Below are positions 31,575 through 41,480 of a stretch of DNA of 64,000 nt, piece by piece (the first letter of the stretch is position 1; every line of letters begins with the position of its first letter). The notes under the pieces are model-generated. The model saw only the letters and a program-made list of their open reading frames with translations, was not told where the DNA came from and made no database searches. This DNA comes from a bacterium. Its GTDB lineage: Bacteria; Planctomycetota; Planctomycetia; Kolteriales; Kolteriaceae. The stretch covers positions 62,001 to 126,000 of the forward strand of contig JAIELF010000010.1 in the NCBI GenBank assembly GCA_019753235.1, given 5' to 3'. A program made the translations under genes and the position numbers.

Positions 31575-34358
31575 ATGGCCGTTGTTCAACTATTGATCGT
31601 GGTCTTCGATCTCTTTCTCCTCCCGACGTTCAGTGCCATGATCTTGGCGGCGGGGCTGAGGTTTTCGGGTATTGCCGAGCGAATCGGCGTGCTGGGACTG
31701 ATCTCCCTGGTCCCCTTCCTGTATCTGGCTTGGCTACTGATCTATTTGTTCCTGTGCCGACTTGAGATGTCGTTTGTCTTTCGTCGATTTCCCAAGCTCA
31801 GCCGAATCGAGGGGAAAAAAGATGATCTGCCAACCCTCATCAAGCTGCGCGGCGTGCAACTCTGCTACGTCCGTTTGACCCAGCTTCTGACACTTCCCTT
31901 CGTGCGATCGATCTTGATGTACGACTCGCCGATTCAGCGATGGGTGCTTCGCGCTTATGCCCCCAGCGTTCACATGGGCAGAAACGTGCAGATCTCTGGA
32001 ACGCTTTACGACCCCGACCTGACGGAGTTGGCCGACGATGTCACGCTGGGTGGGTTCTGTGCTCTCTCGGCCCACAGTATGAACATTTCGCCGGACGGCT
32101 CCGTGGTGTATATCTCCGCACCGATCAATATCGGCCCGCGTGCGACAGTCGGTGGCGAATCGCGCATCGCGATGGGCGTTGTCATCGGCGAAGAGGGAGT
32201 CGTCGAACCAGGAAGCGTTGTTCCTCCGTTCACCCAGATTGGTCCGCGCGAAGTCTGGGGAGGAAATCCCGCCACGTTGCGTCGCCGCAAGGATGATTCC
32301 AATGCTTCCCCTCTGCCGATCGTTGCAACGTTGTCGGACAACGCGGGAGTTTCCGTAGATGATGTCCGGGGTGCGGTGGCGGCGGCGTTGCAGTTGCCCC
32401 TCGAAACGGTCACGGCAGATTTTCATGCGGGCCAGGCGAGTCAATGGGACTCGCTCGGCCAGCTCACGATAGCGGCATCGCTCTACGATCGGCTCGGGAT
32501 TCGCCTCGACCCTGACGTCATTTTTCGATTGAAGTCGGTGCCGCAAATTCTTGCCTCGCTGGCGGGAGTGGCCGGCCCTGCGTCAGCGACCTCTGATCTT
32601 GCACTTCCGACCAATCCCGAGTTGCTTCCTCTATTCGATCACGAGGAAGCGACGCGACTCTTAGCGACACACTATCAGGGTCAATCCTGGCCCGCGGATG
32701 TTCAAGAGGTTCGCCTGGTCGTTGCCGCCACTTTCACCGCGCGAGCGATGTCGACCGCCGTCGAGCTTTGGTGTCGGCCATTCGGTCTTCGGGCCACGAC
32801 CGAGTTCTTCGACTTCAATCAGATCGAACAGGCCCTTCTTTTGCCGACCAGTTCGTTTCGACGAAAAGGAACGAACCTTGTCCTTATTCGAACCGAAGAT
32901 CTTCCGCTGATTCGCGAATCAGACGCCCGCGCGAAGATCGAAAGCATGCTGTCGGCGATCGAGAGTTTCGTTGCTCAGACGCAAGGAACCAGCCGGTTGC
33001 TCGTGGGGACACTTCCCCACGTCCTCGAAGAGCTTTCCCCCGAGCAGCGACACTTCGTTGATGAATTGCGCACTCACTGGGCCAAGTCGCTTTCGAAAAT
33101 CGACGGCGTCGAGGTGTTTGACTTTAGCAGAATCATTGACACCATCGGCGTCCGCGATGCGATGGCGTCGAAGTTGGATACCATCGCCCGAGCGGGATAC
33201 TCGCTTCGCGTCATGCAAGAGCTGGGCATTCAAACGGCTCGGCTGCTTCGTGCTCGGGTTCGTCCCCCCGCGAAGGTTCTTGCACTCGATGCCGACAATA
33301 CCCTCTGGGGTGGCGTCGTTGCTGAGGATGGACTCGACGGGATCAAGATTTCTTCGGACGGGCCCGAACGGAGCTTTCAACTCTTCCAGCAATGGGCCGT
33401 CGAGCAGAAGAACCGGGGCGTCCTGCTGGTGATCGTTAGCCGTAACGAAGAGGGGGATGTCTGGGAAGTGTTCGACAAACATCCCGGGATGATTCTTCGC
33501 CGATCGGATATTGCCGGCTGGCGAATCAATTGGAAACCGAAATCGGAGAATCTTCGCGACCTTGCGAGCGAGTTGAATCTCGGGATCGATTCATTTGTGT
33601 TTGCCGACGATGACACCGCCGTTCGAGCGGAAGTCTCGGCTCGACTTCCTCAGGTGACGGTATTGCCGATGCCGGCGGAACCAGCGGGATATCGCGACTT
33701 GGTCAGCAAACTGTGGATTTTTGATGGCGCCCAGGCGACGGCGGAGGACCGTCAGCGGACCGAGATGATTCAACAAGAAAGGGACCGCAAAGAACTTCAA
33801 CAGTCGGCAGGCAATCTCGACGATTATCTTCGCAGCCTAGAAGTCATCGTCGAGATGAAGCGAGCCAACGAGGCAGATCTCCCTCGCGTTGCGCAGCTCA
33901 CGCAGAAGACCAATCAGTTCAATCTTTCGCTGCACCGAAGAACGTTGGAAGAGGTACGCGAGTTTTGGCTACGCGATTCGGTCTACACTCTTCGCGCGAA
34001 AGACCGTTTCGGTGACTACGGCTTGATCGGCGTCGCGATGATTCGAGACAACCCCGCTGCCGGCGAACCTGCGAAACTCGACACGCTCCTTCTGAGCTGT
34101 CGCGCGCTCGGCCGTGGTATTGAAGAGGCGTTCTTGCACGGCGTCATCGAGCATGCCCGAAACAGGAATGCATCGGTTTTGTCTGCCCCCTTTGTGATCG
34201 GTCCACGGAACGAACCAGCCCGCGACTTCATGACGCGAGCCGGCTTCCCAATCGAAGAGGGAGAGAATCAGGCGTACATTCTTTCCACCGATGAATCCCG
34301 ACCTTGTCCCGAGTACCTGACGTTCCGGACGGAGAACCCCGTCGCTGGTCCCCATTGA
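31575..34358 (+). CDS. Membrane LbH - acyl carrier - FkbH fusion protein
   Basis: About 927 residues in one chain. In order: two hydrophobic segments (about residues 4-64) and a membrane-proximal region; a left-handed beta-helix (~132-230) with hexapeptides such as 'INIGPRATVGGESRIAMGVVIG'-type repeats; an acyl-carrier domain (~260-330) with the phosphopantetheine Ser in 'QWDSLGQLT'; an FkbH module. FkbH is recognised by an N-terminal hydrolase-like region (~380-550), the HAD motif 'LALDADNTLWGGVVAEDG' (~570-587) and a GNAT-like C-terminus (~790-920). FkbH enzymes load a glyceryl unit from 1,3-bisphosphoglycerate onto a carrier protein. Carrying the ACP and an acyltransferase-like LbH in the same membrane protein suggests transfer of a three-carbon unit to a lipid or surface glycan; this is inference. 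ATG 31575 is preferred to TTG 31563. Confidence 0.87.
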   Translation: MAVVQLLIVVFDLFLLPTFSAMILAAGLRFSGIAERIGVLGLISLVPFLYLAWLLIYLFLCRLEMSFVFRRFPKLSRIEGKKDDLPTLIKLRGVQLCYVRLTQLLTLPFVRSILMYDSPIQRWVLRAYAPSVHMGRNVQISGTLYDPDLTELADDVTLGGFCALSAHSMNISPDGSVVYISAPINIGPRATVGGESRIAMGVVIGEEGVVEPGSVVPPFTQIGPREVWGGNPATLRRRKDDSNASPLPIVATLSDNAGVSVDDVRGAVAAALQLPLETVTADFHAGQASQWDSLGQLTIAASLYDRLGIRLDPDVIFRLKSVPQILASLAGVAGPASATSDLALPTNPELLPLFDHEEATRLLATHYQGQSWPADVQEVRLVVAATFTARAMSTAVELWCRPFGLRATTEFFDFNQIEQALLLPTSSFRRKGTNLVLIRTEDLPLIRESDARAKIESMLSAIESFVAQTQGTSRLLVGTLPHVLEELSPEQRHFVDELRTHWAKSLSKIDGVEVFDFSRIIDTIGVRDAMASKLDTIARAGYSLRVMQELGIQTARLLRARVRPPAKVLALDADNTLWGGVVAEDGLDGIKISSDGPERSFQLFQQWAVEQKNRGVLLVIVSRNEEGDVWEVFDKHPGMILRRSDIAGWRINWKPKSENLRDLASELNLGIDSFVFADDDTAVRAEVSARLPQVTVLPMPAEPAGYRDLVSKLWIFDGAQATAEDRQRTEMIQQERDRKELQQSAGNLDDYLRSLEVIVEMKRANEADLPRVAQLTQKTNQFNLSLHRRTLEEVREFWLRDSVYTLRAKDRFGDYGLIGVAMIRDNPAAGEPAKLDTLLLSCRALGRGIEEAFLHGVIEHARNRNASVLSAPFVIGPRNEPARDFMTRAGFPIEEGENQAYILSTDESRPCPEYLTFRTENPVAGPH

Positions 34359-34436
34359 CCCTGGTCGGAGTCAGAAGCCATCGGTGCGGAGTGTCGGCAC
34401 GATGTTCGCCGTCGGCACCTTCTTCCCCGCGGAATC

Positions 34437-34895
34437 TTACTTGATGCTTTCGTGCACCCAAGGTCCATCACACGGGCGATAAGTCACGAGTTCGTCGGCA
34501 AGAAACCAGATGGGAATCTCTCGCTCGGCCGAGGCGGGGCTATCGGAAGCATGCATCAGGTTTTGCTGCGTGCTCAGCGAATAGTCTCCGCGAATGGTGC
34601 CGGGGACCGCTTCGGTCACCTTCGTTTTGCCGAGCATCGCTCGGATCAGATCGACACAGCCGGGCCCTTCTACGACACCGGCGACGACCGGCGAACTGCT
34701 CATGAATGAGCAAAGGTCCTTGAAAAATGGTCTTTCTTTGTGCTCATTGTAGTGCTGATCGAGAACGGCCTGCGTCGGTTGCAGGACCTTCAAGGCGATG
34801 AACCAGAGCCCCTTTTCTTCGATCCGAGTGATGATCTTCCCGACCAGTCGCCGACCGACGGCATCGGGTTTGAGCAGAATCAAGGAACGTTCCAT
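34437..34895 (-). CDS. ndk: Nucleoside diphosphate kinase
   Basis: Ndk transfers the terminal phosphate of ATP to nucleoside diphosphates through a phospho-histidine. The 152-residue protein begins 'MERSLILLKPDAVGRRLVGK' (K-P-D-A-V motif). It contains 'RAMLGKTKVTEAVPGTIRGD' (nucleotide-binding Arg/Thr) and the active-site His in 'NLMHASDSPASAEREI', where Ala replaces the usual Gly of N-x-x-H-G-S-D. Length is normal. It is divergent from the TPR gene and converges on the FkbH fusion, so it seems to be a single-gene unit. Confidence 0.97.
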   Translation of the reverse strand: MERSLILLKPDAVGRRLVGKIITRIEEKGLWFIALKVLQPTQAVLDQHYNEHKERPFFKDLCSFMSSSPVVAGVVEGPGCVDLIRAMLGKTKVTEAVPGTIRGDYSLSTQQNLMHASDSPASAEREIPIWFLADELVTYRPCDGPWVHESIK

Positions 34896-35049
34896 GCTTG
34901 GCCTCTCGAACTAAGCGTTTGCGGTTGTTTCATGCGGTATAAGAAAGATCGTCAGAGGGGCAAATAGCTACAATTTTCTGAGCTTGCCAATGGGGCAGGC
35001 GAGTTGTGTCATCGTTGTGGATGAAATCGGGGTTTAAGGAGCAAGATCG

Positions 35050-35373
35050 ATGGCCGATGCCAAGGGGCTGTTTCTCGAAGGAAAAAAGCTGAAGGAGCAG
35101 AAGGAATACGAGCCTGCCGTCGCGAAGCTCGAAGAGTGTTTGGCCGTCGACGGTAAGTTTGTTTACGCTCTGCACGCGATCGTGCAGTGCCTGACCGAAC
35201 TTGGTCGGCACGAGGAGGCGATCAATTATGGCAAGCAGTTGATCGAGTTCGAGCCGAACGACAATTTCAGTTACATCGCACTTTCGAGGGCGTATCAGCG
35301 AGCGGGGATGATTCCCGAGGCCGAGCACATGATGGCTTTGGGTCATCAAGTCGCGGCCCGTGCGCCGCGTTAG
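35050..35373 (+). CDS. Small TPR protein
   Basis: A 107-residue protein of about three tetratricopeptide helices pairs: 'ADAKGLFLEGKKLKEQKEYE', 'AVAKLEECLAVDGKFVYALH', 'LGRHEEAINYGKQLIEFEPN' and 'IALSRAYQRAGMIPEAEHMM'. It is cytoplasmic and lacks any catalytic motif; it should be a binding adaptor. GGAG lies 8 bases before the ATG. Its stop overlaps the convergent transposase gene by 4 bases. Confidence 0.85.
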   Translation: MADAKGLFLEGKKLKEQKEYEPAVAKLEECLAVDGKFVYALHAIVQCLTELGRHEEAINYGKQLIEFEPNDNFSYIALSRAYQRAGMIPEAEHMMALGHQVAARAPR

Positions 35374-35942
35374 AAGGCGTCGATTAGATCCGCCGGTGTC
35401 CGGACGTACTTCTTCATCCAGTCTTCAAGGGGAGAGTTGGGAAGTGCCAGATAGGCAGGCATGCTGCTGAAGGCGTAGCTGGCCGGTTCGCTTGTGGTGC
35501 CGTGAAGCTTGGGGTTTAGGTGGACGTAGTTGATGTGTTCGATGAGGGCTTCGGGAGTCTTCAAAACAGCCTCCCAAAAGTTCCACCAGATTCGGGTTCG
35601 AATCGTGGGATCGTCGCGCCGCCAATGGTAGGCACTAAAGCTGTGGGCCGACTGAATGATGTGGGCCAATCGCGTCACATCCCCGCCAGGCGTTCGGACG
35701 ATCAGATGATAATGATTGTCGAGAATTGCATACGCGGTCAGCTTCCAACCCCACTTGTAACAATTGAAATCCAGGCTTTCGACGAGCATCGATTTGCGGT
35801 CGTCGCCGGCGATGAAGGGGCGTTTCTGATAGGTGCCGGCCGTGATGAAGAGAAAGCTTCGCTCGACAAAGTCCTCCATCCTCGCGATCGGCTCTTTGGA
35901 CGTGAACGACAACAAGTTCACTTCTCCCTGGTTCGATGACAC
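35370..35942 (-). CDS. REP-associated tyrosine transposase-like protein (RAYT)
   Basis: About 190 residues of a Y1/HUH single-strand transposase. The HUH pair is in 'AILDNHYHLIVRTP' (H-Y-H in place of H-U-H), and the catalytic Tyr is likely in 'HINYVHLNPKLHG' (Y-x-x-x-N-P), the hallmark of TnpA-REP/RAYT proteins. They normally exist as a single chromosomal copy and move short REP hairpins rather than themselves. I found no clear REP hairpin beside the gene and no inverted ends, so it may be a domesticated copy. The GTG at 35942 is uncertain; an internal ATG at 35879 would still keep the domain. G-C usage looks like the neighbours. Confidence 0.82.
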   Translation of the reverse strand: MSSNQGEVNLLSFTSKEPIARMEDFVERSFLFITAGTYQKRPFIAGDDRKSMLVESLDFNCYKWGWKLTAYAILDNHYHLIVRTPGGDVTRLAHIIQSAHSFSAYHWRRDDPTIRTRIWWNFWEAVLKTPEALIEHINYVHLNPKLHGTTSEPASYAFSSMPAYLALPNSPLEDWMKKYVRTPADLIDAF

Positions 35943-36072
35943 GCGACCATTCTATAGATGTTCCGAAAACAGGAGCCGATTGCCTCTCGGCCGAGTGGGC
36001 GGGCCGCTGCCGGATTTTCTACCGAGACCATCGCGGGCACTTTTCACAGCATCCCCTGATAGACCTTGTTTT

Positions 36073-37608
36073 CTAACCGATCTCGATCGCTCCCTCTCCT
36101 CTTCCACCAATCTTGGTTCTTCCCGAATCATCGAGTCGGTAAAGGTACAGCATCACCATCACCCCGGCGCAGAAGAAGTACTGAACTGCTTGAGGCCAAT
36201 GGAACTGATAGACGGCCGTCGAAAAGGCGAAATACGTCGCACTCGCCAGAAGGATGCCGATCCAATTGAAGAGGTTCATCGCCGCGATGACGCGTCCCTT
36301 TTCGTCGTCGGGCGGACGAACCTGCAGGAACGTCTGCAACGGCACCGTGAAGAGACCCGCTCCGATCCCAGTGACAAGCAACAATAGCCGGGCGGCCCAC
36401 TCGATACCGTCGACGGGCCGACCTTTGATTGCATCAATCGTTGCCTGCGCCTTAAGAGCATGGTCTTTACTCACGTTTGCGTTGATCTGTTCTAAGGCCC
36501 ATGGAAAGTACTCACCAAGCGCCTTAAGAGCATCGTCTTTACTCACGTTTGCGTCGCCGGCTTTTTGGGCATCGACGATTTTCTCGGCGTCGATAATCTC
36601 GCGTTCGTAATTGGGGCCGAGAATCCCGATCGTTCCCAGGCCCACCAGTCCCGCCACGACGATGAAGTTCCCCAATCGATAGAGCCCGAATTTGATCTTT
36701 CCTTGAGACAGCCTCCCCGCGATCAGGCACCCGACCGCAATGCCCACCGCGACACCGACGAGCATCGTGCTCGTCCGGGTATCGGAGACGGCCAATTGAT
36801 ACTTGCCAAAGGCGTTCGAGGCCATCTGGATCACGCCGCCGATCATCCAGAAAATGCTGGTGATGTAGAGGACGTTCCGAATCGGTTTATCCCGACGAAT
36901 CAGGCCCCAGGTTTGACGATCGATCGCCAGCGTCGCAAGGCGAAACTGCAGGTATGGATTTGCGACAGGGGTATGTCGCACCAGGAAAGAGGTCGCGGTG
37001 CCGATGATCGCGGTCGCCACACAGGCCATGCTCGTCAGCCAAAGCATATCGTTGCCGAGGGCATCCTTCAGTGGGCCGGCCAATGCGGTTCCGAGAATGA
37101 TGGCCAAAAAAGTCGTCATGATGAAAACGCCGTTGACGTAGGGAAGATCGCTCGAGCGAAACATCTCGGGAAGAATGCCGAACTTCGAGGGCCCGAAAAA
37201 GGCGCTCTGTGCTCCCATCATGAAGAGGACGGCGATCAACCCGAAGACACTTCCGGAAAAGAAGGCAGCCGTCCCTGCCAGCATGACCACGATCTCGGCC
37301 ACCTTGCACCAAATGACGACTTTCCGCTTTTCGTGCAGGTCAGAAAGATACCCGGCAAATCCCGAGAAAAGAACAAAAGGAAGCGAGAAAAAAGCCGACG
37401 CAAGGGTCTGATAGTAATCGGGGCCACCCTGCTGTTGCCGAACGATGTCCGTGCAGAAGAGCAGTACAAGTTGCTTGAAGAGATTGTCATTGAACGCGCC
37501 CAGGAACTGCGTCAGCGTCATCCCCCAGAAGCTGACATCCTTGCGAACCGCTGGAAGCCCCGCGACTTTTTCCTTGTACTCTGCGCGGTCCATGGGGCCA
37601 TCAACCAT
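36073..37608 (-). CDS. LplT-like MFS transporter
   Basis: A 511-residue major-facilitator protein with about 12 membrane helices. The N-terminal 'FWGMTLTQFLGAFNDNLFKQ' is typical of the LplT/lysophospholipid transporter branch, and 'GAQSAFFGPSKFGILPEM' is its conserved helix-4/5 region. LplT flips lysophospholipids inward for re-acylation; the partner acyltransferase (Aas) is not adjacent, so substrate assignment is inferred. A hydrophilic insert between helices at about residues 350-400 holds a duplicated segment 'NVSKD[DH]ALKA' spaced 24 residues apart. It is divergent from the SIS/ROK genes. Confidence 0.85.
   Translation of the reverse strand: MVDGPMDRAEYKEKVAGLPAVRKDVSFWGMTLTQFLGAFNDNLFKQLVLLFCTDIVRQQQGGPDYYQTLASAFFSLPFVLFSGFAGYLSDLHEKRKVVIWCKVAEIVVMLAGTAAFFSGSVFGLIAVLFMMGAQSAFFGPSKFGILPEMFRSSDLPYVNGVFIMTTFLAIILGTALAGPLKDALGNDMLWLTSMACVATAIIGTATSFLVRHTPVANPYLQFRLATLAIDRQTWGLIRRDKPIRNVLYITSIFWMIGGVIQMASNAFGKYQLAVSDTRTSTMLVGVAVGIAVGCLIAGRLSQGKIKFGLYRLGNFIVVAGLVGLGTIGILGPNYEREIIDAEKIVDAQKAGDANVSKDDALKALGEYFPWALEQINANVSKDHALKAQATIDAIKGRPVDGIEWAARLLLLVTGIGAGLFTVPLQTFLQVRPPDDEKGRVIAAMNLFNWIGILLASATYFAFSTAVYQFHWPQAVQYFFCAGVMVMLYLYRLDDSGRTKIGGRGEGAIEIG
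36447..36554. repeat. 36-bp near-perfect duplication inside the MFS gene
   Basis: The 36 bases at 36447-36482 recur at 36519-36554 with one mismatch (G/C at the middle of GCATGGTC versus GCATCGTC), offset by exactly 72 bases, so the frame is kept. Both copies encode the 'NVSKD[DH]ALKA' peptide in a predicted loop. The intervening bases are not repeated, so this is not a simple tandem array; a gene-conversion or template-switch event is likely. Confidence 0.9.
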
Positions 37609-37902
37609 CGTCGATCTTCTTCTGCTCGGGGGAAAGTCTCTGGTCCTTCGATCCGTCGACCGACCAGAATCGATTCACATCATTGATCGGCTCCGATTGC
37701 CGATGGCGATCGGGTGCCGGGCAGGTGTTTGCCCTGTTGGCAGAATTGTCAGCGAACCGCCCGCCTGACGCAAGGGGTGGTTGCTCGGGTCGCCCGCGTC
37801 GGTCCCACGAAGAGTCGAAGGCGGCTTTCCCTCTCGGAACATCTATAAAACAATCGAGGAAGATCAGATTTGCCTTCGCAACGCAGAAAAGGGAGACAAG
37901 CG

Positions 37903-38496
37903 ATGGGGATGATCGGGGCCACCATGAACGCGAAGAGCTATCTCTCCTTGGTACAGCGAGAGATAGACAAACTCGACGTCTCTCAGATCCAAGCGATGGC
38001 CGACGCCATCTACCAGCGATATCAGACGAATCGGTTTGTCTACATCATCGGCAACGGGGGGAGCGGGGCGAACGCGTCTCACCTGTGCGAAGATCTCGGC
38101 AAAAGCACTGTCCTCGATTTTGAGAACCAAAAGCGACTCAAGGTTCTCAGTTTGACGGACAACACGCCGTACATCCTAGCGTGGGGCAACGATACCAGTT
38201 TCGACCGGATCTTCGTCGAGCAGTTGAAGAACTTCGGCGAAGCGGGGGATCTCCTTATTGCCATCAGTGGTTCGGGGAACAGCCCCAATGTCCTTCGGGC
38301 GGTGGAATGGGCCAAGGATCACGGGATCGAGACGATTGGCGTGACCGGTTTTGGCGGCGGAAAGTTGAAGCAGCTTGCCGACCTGTCGGTCCATTGCCCC
38401 GCGGATGACATGGGTGTGACCGAAAGCCTGCACCAGATTCTATTTCATTATGTCCTCGACGATGTCCATGGCCGAATCAACGGGAAGAAGAAGTAG
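37903..38496 (+). CDS. SIS-domain sugar phosphate isomerase (GmhA-like)
   Basis: A 197-residue SIS (sugar isomerase) domain protein. The phosphosugar-binding loop is 'VYIIGNGGSGANASHLCEDL', resembling GmhA (sedoheptulose 7-phosphate isomerase) and DiaA; the second loop is 'LLIAISGSGNSPNVLRAVEW', and 'ESLHQILFHYVLDDVHGRI' supplies the C-terminal His/Glu region. GmhA makes heptose 7-phosphate for lipopolysaccharide cores. The heptose kinase partner is not present; a ROK kinase is, so a related sugar phosphate is possible. GGGAG lies 7 bases before ATG 37903. The ROK gene begins 61 bases after the stop, likely the same transcript. Confidence 0.88.
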   Translation: MGMIGATMNAKSYLSLVQREIDKLDVSQIQAMADAIYQRYQTNRFVYIIGNGGSGANASHLCEDLGKSTVLDFENQKRLKVLSLTDNTPYILAWGNDTSFDRIFVEQLKNFGEAGDLLIAISGSGNSPNVLRAVEWAKDHGIETIGVTGFGGGKLKQLADLSVHCPADDMGVTESLHQILFHYVLDDVHGRINGKKK

Positions 38497-38557
38497 TTCT
38501 TCTTGACAGGTAGAGTCGAGTACGACGGGGTCAGTTCTCCATAGGAGTCTATCGGCC

Positions 38558-39511
38558 ATGTATCTGGGGATCGAGATTGGCGGGACCAAGTTGCAAGTCG
38601 GGCTCGGCACCGGTCAGGGCTCGCTGATCTCGCTCGAACGAACCCAAGCCGATGCCGACGGTGGCCGCGAGGCGATCTGCGAGCAGATCATTCCTCTTTG
38701 TAAGTCGGCGTTAAAGCTGGGGGGCTTCAAGCTTGGGGATATCGATGCGGTCGGTATCGGTTTCGGCGGGCCGGTCGAGCCGACAACGGGCAAAGTCATC
38801 ACCTCGCATCAGGTGACCGGCTGGGAGGATTTTCCGCTCGTATCTTGGGTGACGCGCGAGCTCAGCATCCCGGCCGTTCTCGGCAACGATTCAGATTTAG
38901 CAGGACTTGCCGAGGCCCATTTCGGCGCCGGCGCGGGACGAAGCCGAGTCGTCTACATGAATATCGGCAGCGGAATCGGCGGTGCGATGGTGATCGATGG
39001 TTCGCTCTACATGTCGCAAGGAGCCGGTGCCAGTGAGATTGGCCACCTGCGGATGAAACCCGCACAGGCCAACGCTCCCTGGCAAACATTGGAAGATCTT
39101 GCTTCGGGATGGAGCCTGGCTCGCACCGCGCAGCGAGCGGCCCAACAACATCCCGACAGCATTCTGGCCAAGCTGGTGGATGGCCAGCTTGATCGCATTC
39201 GGACGGAAACGCTGACCGAAGCGGTCGATGACCATGACCCGGTCGCGATGGAGATTTGGCACCGAGCCATCGAACACTGGGGAGTCGCGCTGGCCAATGT
39301 CATCACGCTATTGCATCCCGAAGTGGTGATCGTAGGGGGGGGCGTTTCCCAGGCCGGCGAGCTTCTGTTTCATCCGCTTCGTCGCGAAGTCGATAAACAG
39401 GTCTTCGCCCCGTTTCGCGATTCGTACGATCTCGTGCCAGCCGGGCTGGGAGAAGAGGTCGTCGTGCACGGGGCGCTCAAGCTCGCGAGAGAATTTCATG
39501 CCCAATGGTAG
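38558..39511 (+). CDS. ROK-family sugar kinase-like protein
   Basis: A 317-residue ASKHA-fold ROK protein that would phosphorylate a hexose or N-acyl hexosamine with ATP. Motifs: phosphate-1 'LGIEIGGTKLQVGLG', the catalytic Asp in 'AVLGNDSDLAGLAEAHFG', phosphate-2 'YMNIGSGIGGAMVIDG', and the sugar-contacting E-x-G-H in 'GASEIGHLRM'. The usual zinc site C-x-C-G-x-x-G-C-x-E that follows in most ROK members is missing here: the region reads 'ANAPWQTLEDLASG'. The C-terminus has 'VIVGGGVSQAG' (adenosine loop). It follows the SIS gene by 61 bases and precedes hslV by 7, on the same strand. Confidence 0.88.
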   Translation: MYLGIEIGGTKLQVGLGTGQGSLISLERTQADADGGREAICEQIIPLCKSALKLGGFKLGDIDAVGIGFGGPVEPTTGKVITSHQVTGWEDFPLVSWVTRELSIPAVLGNDSDLAGLAEAHFGAGAGRSRVVYMNIGSGIGGAMVIDGSLYMSQGAGASEIGHLRMKPAQANAPWQTLEDLASGWSLARTAQRAAQQHPDSILAKLVDGQLDRIRTETLTEAVDDHDPVAMEIWHRAIEHWGVALANVITLLHPEVVIVGGGVSQAGELLFHPLRREVDKQVFAPFRDSYDLVPAGLGEEVVVHGALKLAREFHAQW

Positions 39512-39518
39512 GAGAAGC

Positions 39519-40063
39519 ATGATCGACGAATCAAGCCGATGGCGAAGCACCACCATCTTGGCGGTTCGGCATCGGGGTGCAATCGCTCTAGGAGGGGATG
39601 GCCAGGTCACGCTTGGGCAAACCGTCATGAAGGCCGACGCGGTCAAGATCCGGAAGTTTCGTGAGGGGTCTGTCCTGGTCGGTTTTGCAGGCTCGGCCGC
39701 CGACGCTTTTGCGCTGCTCGAACGATTCGAATCTCGATTGAAAGACTATCAAGGGAACGTTGCCAAGGCTGCCACCGAACTGGCCAAAGATTGGCGAACG
39801 GACCGCGCGCTCCGTCGACTCGAAGCGATGATGATCGTTGCCGATGCCAAGACGCTGCTTCTCATCAGCGGCACCGGTGATGTAATTTCCCCCTCCGATG
39901 GCGTGCTGGGCATCGGTTCGGGAGGATCGTTTGCGGTCGCCTCGGCTCGGGCACTGATCAATCATGCGAACCTATCCGCGAGTGATATTGTTCGCGAATC
40001 TCTTTTGATTGCCGGCGAGCTGTGCGTTTACACCAATCAGAACATCGTGGTGGAGGAATTGGA

Positions 40064-40076
<13 letters not shown>
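39519..40076 (+). CDS. hslV: ATP-dependent protease peptidase subunit HslV
   Basis: HslV (ClpQ) is the double-hexamer threonine peptidase of the HslUV cytoplasmic protease. The 185-residue protein contains 'STTILAVRHRGAIALGGDGQ' (mature N-terminal Thr11 after a ten-residue propeptide), 'VKIRKF' and 'LISGTGDVI' with 'GIGSGGSFAVASARAL'. A short propeptide is normal for several families. GGTAGGAG is 4-6 bases before the ATG. The hslU start overlaps its end by 13 bases. Confidence 0.97.
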
Positions 40077-41467
<1,391 letters not shown>

Positions 41468-41480
41468 TAGAGGCTCTCGC

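Noticed and set aside
35943-36072. REP hairpins flanking the RAYT-like gene
   Set aside because: The flank has scattered GC-rich words but no palindrome long enough to be called a REP.
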